DNA from: Tenodera sinensis
Taxonomy: Eukaryota > Arthropoda > Insecta > Mantodea > Mantidae
Assembly: GCA_030765045.1 (NCBI GenBank)
Contig: CM060967.1
Location: 19,163,284 to 19,227,283 of the forward strand
DNA: 64,000 nt
Reading direction: 5' to 3'
The position numbers and the translations under genes are program-made. Positions 59,879 through 64,000 of this stretch are shown piece after piece (positions within the stretch are counted from its first letter, which is position 1; every line of letters starts with the position of its first letter). Under the pieces are notes generated by a model. That model was given only the letters and a program-made list of their open reading frames with translations. It was not told where the DNA came from and made no database searches.

Positions 59879-60134
59879 AAGTTGAGACGGCGAGAGAAGC
59901 AGGTTGTTCGGAGTTAAGTGTTGGACGACACAGCTGTTGCCAGTTAGTTATACGTGTATGCACCGTTAAGTATCAAGAGAATGTGTGTATCCTCAGAGAC
60001 AGTTGTAAACATTGAGTCGTAGCGTCGGAGTTGTTTCTTATGTGAAGCAGTTTTGGTGTGACCGTCGGAAGGAGTCTGTGAGACAGAAAGGCAGTGAAGT
60101 ACGTGTCAAGGTTACGATCGGACGGAACAGAGAA
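59879..60134. other. Possible transcribed leader of module A, no gene
   Basis: G-rich, stop-rich sequence downstream of the TATA box. The frame at 60012-60248 enters an R1 copy and has no known domain. Confidence 0.3.
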
Positions 60135-60370
60135 CTCAAAATTGTTGGAACCATTTTTGACAAATTCAAATTTTTCCAAATATTATTCATGTACAGGGGA
60201 GTTTGGGATGGGGGCATTTTCTTGAAAATGTTCATGGCGCCCCCTTAGAAGATGCTGGACTTAAGTACCAAGTTTGACAGGTTCAGGGGGCCTAAAAACA
60301 TGCATTCCAGGTGAAATCTCCATATAGAATTTTTGGATGGAATGCAAAATGTCCTAGCAGAGAAAGTAAA
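60135..60370 (-). repeat. R1 arm and terminal block without CA
   Basis: CTCAAAATTGTTGGAACCATTTTTGACAAATTCAAA, GGGGGCATTTTCTTGAAAATG, AGATGCTGGACTTAAGTACCAAGTTTG and the terminal block (CATGCATTCCAGGTGAAATCTCC) to AGCAGAGAAAGTAAAAATG. The arm is joined directly to the terminal block, with the fixed CA site deleted. Confidence 0.75.
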
Positions 60371-61031
60371 AATGTTATTATAACCTTCAGATAACTTACA
60401 GATAAGTGTATTCTTTGTGTGCCCTAATGAGCCACAAGGAAACGATTTAACGTCTTACTGTATCACTTAAGTGTGGAAACATAACGGATAATGCAACAAG
60501 GACATAAACTGCACGTTTTACGAGCGCTCCCGTTAAGTTTCTGCGCATATCTTATGGTTTCTTTGTTATAAAAGACGCATTAATCTTCAGAAGCTCTTTC
60601 AGGAAGTTCAAGATATATATTATATGCATCATACCAACATGACCGTTTTAGCGAATAATACAAGAGCAGAAGCTAAAGAAAATCTAAAAACAAACTACTT
60701 ACGGAATATGTTAACTAACATTAATTTGCACTTTTAACAAACAAAGCCTTCTGAAGCTTAATGGATTATTATAAATATAATATATTTACGGTTAAACCTC
60801 TTTGGAACTATATAAAATGAAGCCCTAGTTCTAACAGTTGCATGTCGATAAACAAGGTTATGTAATATTATGACGTCAGGCTCGACGCACGACAAAGGAC
60901 GGACGGGGCCAAGCTCCTTTACACTACATACCAGGTAGTGAGCAGGCAAAAATATTTAGGGTCGGGTTGCCTTCCGCAACTGCTGTGTGTATGTGAATGT
61001 CAACAATCAAAGCAGCAGAAACAAAAGAGGT
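60371..61031. other. No gene recognised
   Basis: Nothing supported. Confidence 0.4.
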
Positions 61032-61129
61032 TTCGAAAACGTTCGCGAGACTTCTAGCTGCGTCAGTTCCGGTGCGTGTATGTGTGGAACTCGGGAAAAG
61101 TCAGTGTGACGTCATGCCCAGTATGTAAG
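61032..61129 (+). promoter_or_regulatory. Heat-shock-type promoter, module E
   Basis: TTCgaAAAcgTTCgcGAGacTTC (61032-61054) is a five-unit array with three exact TTC units. TGACGTCATG contains the shared ACGTCAT (61109-61115). Six bases later TATGTAAG (61122-61129) stands where modules A and B have TATA-AAG boxes. AGGCCAGAGAAGTG follows, like module B's AGGCGAGGCAACGAGAGAAGTG. The TATA box is mutated. Confidence 0.5.
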
Positions 61130-61177
61130 GAGGCCAGAGAAGTGCGGAGCAGTGACTTTTAGAGTTGAGTTACGGAC

Positions 61178-61264
61178 ATGAGTCGGGAAACAGAAGAAGT
61201 GAAGAAAGACACCGAAAGGACTGAGCAAGTTCTGAGAAGAACTGTATTTGCGGTAAAATTTTAG
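61178..61264 (+). other. Short frame downstream of module E (28 codons)
   Basis: The first ATG after the module E TATA-like box opens MSRETEEVKKDTERTEQV, a charged helix-like peptide, stopping at 61262-61264. There is no family match and chance is likely. It is recorded because it is the first frame after a promoter-like sequence. Confidence 0.15.
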
Positions 61265-63299
61265 AAGGCAAACTGATATAAAAGTAACCGGGCTGATTTT
61301 GCATATTATAAGCTGCGAGTACCTGGAATTAGGTCCTTGTTGCAATGAACTGGTGCACTGTTATTAGAGATGCAAGTGAAATTTGTTGATCTACATTCTA
61401 AACACACTAATCGTACGCTTGTTAATGCACCGATAGTTTGCTCAAAAGAGTTCTCTACACAGATATGTTTACTAGCGAATTTTAACGTTAAAATCGGCAA
61501 CTGAATTTGTGTTTGCAAAACTACCCGGAAGCGTAAATTATCACGAATGCTTTGATTATCAGACCATGAGCTAAATAATCATCAATAAACTGCCACACCT
61601 TCCTGACTTTTGATCTTGTAAATACTCCAGTAATCTAGCAGTGTTATGACCGACGTTGCAGAAACATTTAATGCCAAAGGAGCACATTCAGATCTTGCTT
61701 TGCCACGCTAGTACTTTTCCTCAACACAAAGGGCAAATGTTTGCAATTTTAAAAACGCATCCGCTGTAAGAAGTGCGTGCTTCAAGCTTTCCGCTTTCCA
61801 AATCCTCAGCTGGGAGAGGTAATTTTCAGTTTCTACTACATATTGCATTCTTTGCGCTCGAATTTATGAATGATGGTGACCACTGTGAAATTGGATGAAA
61901 CTGGAAAAATACAACAATTGAGTTTTTTTGCTTTTAATGTGTCTATATTCCATACTTTCATTTTCGCCTTTGGTTAACTATAGAGGAAACAGTTTATTGC
62001 ATATATTTTACGAACAGTTGGTACTAATGCAACCTAACAGATGGAATATCACCAATGGGAGAAATGTCACATTGGTTCCTGGGCTGTTCCTCTAAAGTGC
62101 GCCAGATGGCTATACTGTTAGGGACTTCTGCACGTCTCTGTGGCACTGTTCCGCCGCGCCCTCTGCAAGGCGTTTCATCATCTCTCAGTGCCAGGGAGTT
62201 GCCCTCCAATAAAAGCTTATGGCTCTGAGAGGATCGTACTCATATATAAAGCTCTTAGCTTAAAAAGGATAACTCGCACTGTTATTATGTCCGGCGCCGC
62301 CTTAGAGCCATCTGTCGTCGGGGATAGTGCTTCAGAATTTATGTTTTTAGCCGCCACTGATTTAGGTTACGTCTGTATTGAACAGTCGCGCTGCACGTGT
62401 TCCTACGGCCACGTTTTCCGCTCTGTAGAACTTCTTTTGTTCGAAACTGAAACAGCTATAAACCTCGGATGATTTCCGTCACTTGCAATTATTACCATAG
62501 CAACAAGACATTACGCAAAGGGATTTCTGCTAGGGCTAATGACAACAGCGTGGATGCAGTTTCGTCACCAAGCGATCACACTATTGCGTAACACTAACGT
62601 ACATATAGTTGCACAAGTTATTTTCTCGGTGCTTGTGTACAAAAGCACTAGAGACAAGGGTTTACATACACACAATGGGAGAAATAAAACTGGTAATTAG
62701 ATATTCATACGGAACATGAAAGGCGCAAAGAGAATAAATAGCAACTTGGTATTTAAGATCAGCATATTCCAGCGATGCTTATAATTGTGGCAGAACTGCA
62801 CTTGACAACTTTCAGAAAGCAGTTGGATAAAAACGGTAAGATTGTTAAACACCTTTTCTTGTGTTCGAAAATGTGATATTTTCACTGTTCTGTTCCGTAG
62901 ACGTGCGGATCAATCTAGTGCACAAATGAGGCAATCAGAGGGGACAGGAGTTCAATGAGCCAGAAATCAAACAAGAACGCAGCGTTGTAATGAAAAATAG
63001 CAAAAAACAGTTGAGACTGTTTCTTTCAAAGTGTGCCTGTGGACCGCGGATTAAATTTTTCCTTGTCGCCTCTTTCATTTGCTTCGGATTAAGGGATTCC
63101 ATTTGCATATAAATCGAAACCAACTCTCCTCTGTTTGAAACGAAAAGATTAAGTACCTACCTCAGTTGCTCGACACAATCTATGAACTATTTCAACGAAA
63201 ATTAAATTCAGGTCAGCAATTGTTTAATAAGCTTTCGTCACGTATTGCGAATTTAGAACACAAAAGTAAAAGAATCCGCCGATGTCGATAATTACTCTA
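61265..63299. other. No gene recognised
   Basis: The frame at 62140-62472 has no known domain. No R1 or SINE was seen. Confidence 0.4.
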
Positions 63300-63420
63300 A
63301 CACGTAATAAATAGAATAGTGCATTCCACTCTAAATTTAGAATTCGAGATTTGATCGGAAATTCACGGTTTCAAAAGATTTAAATCCAGTTTTATTTTCT
63401 TTAGAACAAGTTCCGCGACC
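63300..63420 (+). repeat. R1 terminal block, diverged
   Basis: ATAGAATAGTGCATTCCACTCTAAATTTAGAATTCGAGATTTGATCGGAAATTCACGGTTTC follows the R1 end with several changes. Confidence 0.55.
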
Positions 63421-64000
63421 TCGTGTATATATGAACGGCATAACTCAGACATCAATGGTTGAATGCCACACCTGGTCCGGGGTGCACTAAGCCTCGTTAG
63501 GTCCCTGAGGAACTACAGCAGCGGCCCCTACCATACCACAGAGGCAGTCTGATATCCATTTTGCTTTAAGTAAATGTAGAACAAATGAAAATAATACCTA
63601 TTTCACGTTTTAACTCTGTGGACAAGTATTTAGGTACAGGTGCCTTTTACTTCCCTGACTATTGCAATAGCAATTTACTCTTTTGTTAGGTAACACCGTT
63701 TTACTGCGCTCAGAGCTACCAACTTAATAGATCAACGAATATTTTCTAGCTACTGGAAAATAAATCTGTAATTAATGACAAAATTAAGCTTTCTTTAATT
63801 TATTTAGTGACACTTGTAGCAAAAAATGAATAGAGTTGTGCCCCAGTACCACACACAGTTTGACCACACTTAGAATGTAAACCACGTAGGAGGCGTGGCA
63901 TGGTTAACATTTCCAGCGTGAGCTGCATGCTTTGGTTCCATGTAATGGGTAGTTTAGGGAGCTGGGGGGGGGGGGGGGGTTGGTACTATATCATCCTTGG
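63421..64000. other. No gene recognised; G tract near the end
   Basis: Contains a 16-base G run at 63964-63979. Nothing else supported. Confidence 0.4.

Overview
The window looks like a gene-poor piece of a large, AT-rich, repeat-filled arthropod genome. The tRNA-derived SINEs, hAT and Tc1/mariner-like relics, LINE tails and arthropod-style TATA/Inr promoter signals all fit an insect. A cockroach or other blattodean is my best guess, from recollection of similar repeats, not from a search. I found no intact host protein gene and no canonical functional tRNA, rRNA, CRISPR array or bacterial-type operon. Most short open frames run through microsatellites, homopolymers or repeat copies and are not genes.

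The commonest component is one interspersed non-coding family, called R1 here. It occurs about 25 times, mostly as fragments and in both orientations. Its parts are a terminal block with a small hairpin (TACTTTCTCTA...TAGAGAAAGTA), an outer arm that appears in inverted orientation at the two ends, and a central block. Three of the five long (CA/GT)n microsatellites lie at one fixed point of the R1 arm, and other R1 copies carry a short or unexpanded version there. The other two lie at an R1 edge or in an uncertain R1 context.

Layout: 0-4 kb holds SINE fragments, an (AAT)n tract and the first R1 copies. 3.97-6.89 kb is a 2.9-kb hAT element with terminal inverted repeats, a near-perfect 8-bp target duplication and a frameshifted ZMYM1/DUF4371-like transposase. 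7.65-8.24 kb is a decayed Tc1/mariner-like transposase. 15.2-16.2 kb holds a complete SINE with a 13-bp target duplication followed by a 707-bp TTAA-flanked MITE; a second SINE lies at 40.3 kb and a second MITE at 50.9 kb. 17.0-19.1 kb is an R1 composite interrupted by a 625-bp insertion that ends in a perfect 34-bp inverted repeat. 22.3-22.7 kb and 49.9-50.1 kb are LINE remnants. 28.0-28.35 kb is a 364-bp Tc1/mariner-like deletion derivative. 36.4-36.6 kb is a second long inverted repeat enclosing a hammerhead-like core.

The most unusual region is 50-62 kb. It holds four promoter-like modules, at about 50.8, 57.6, 59.8 and 61.1 kb. Each has an array of four to five alternating TTC/GAA heat-shock units upstream of a TATA-like box. 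Three of them also share ACGTCAT 6-7 bp before the TATA-like box and a GAGAGAAG-like stretch after it, so they look like copies of one mobile or duplicated promoter. One is bounded by perfect 13-bp direct repeats. Another has a MITE inserted 27 bp from its heat-shock array. No protein gene follows any of them. They may be LTR or retroposon promoters, displaced heat-shock gene promoters, or promoters of non-coding RNAs.
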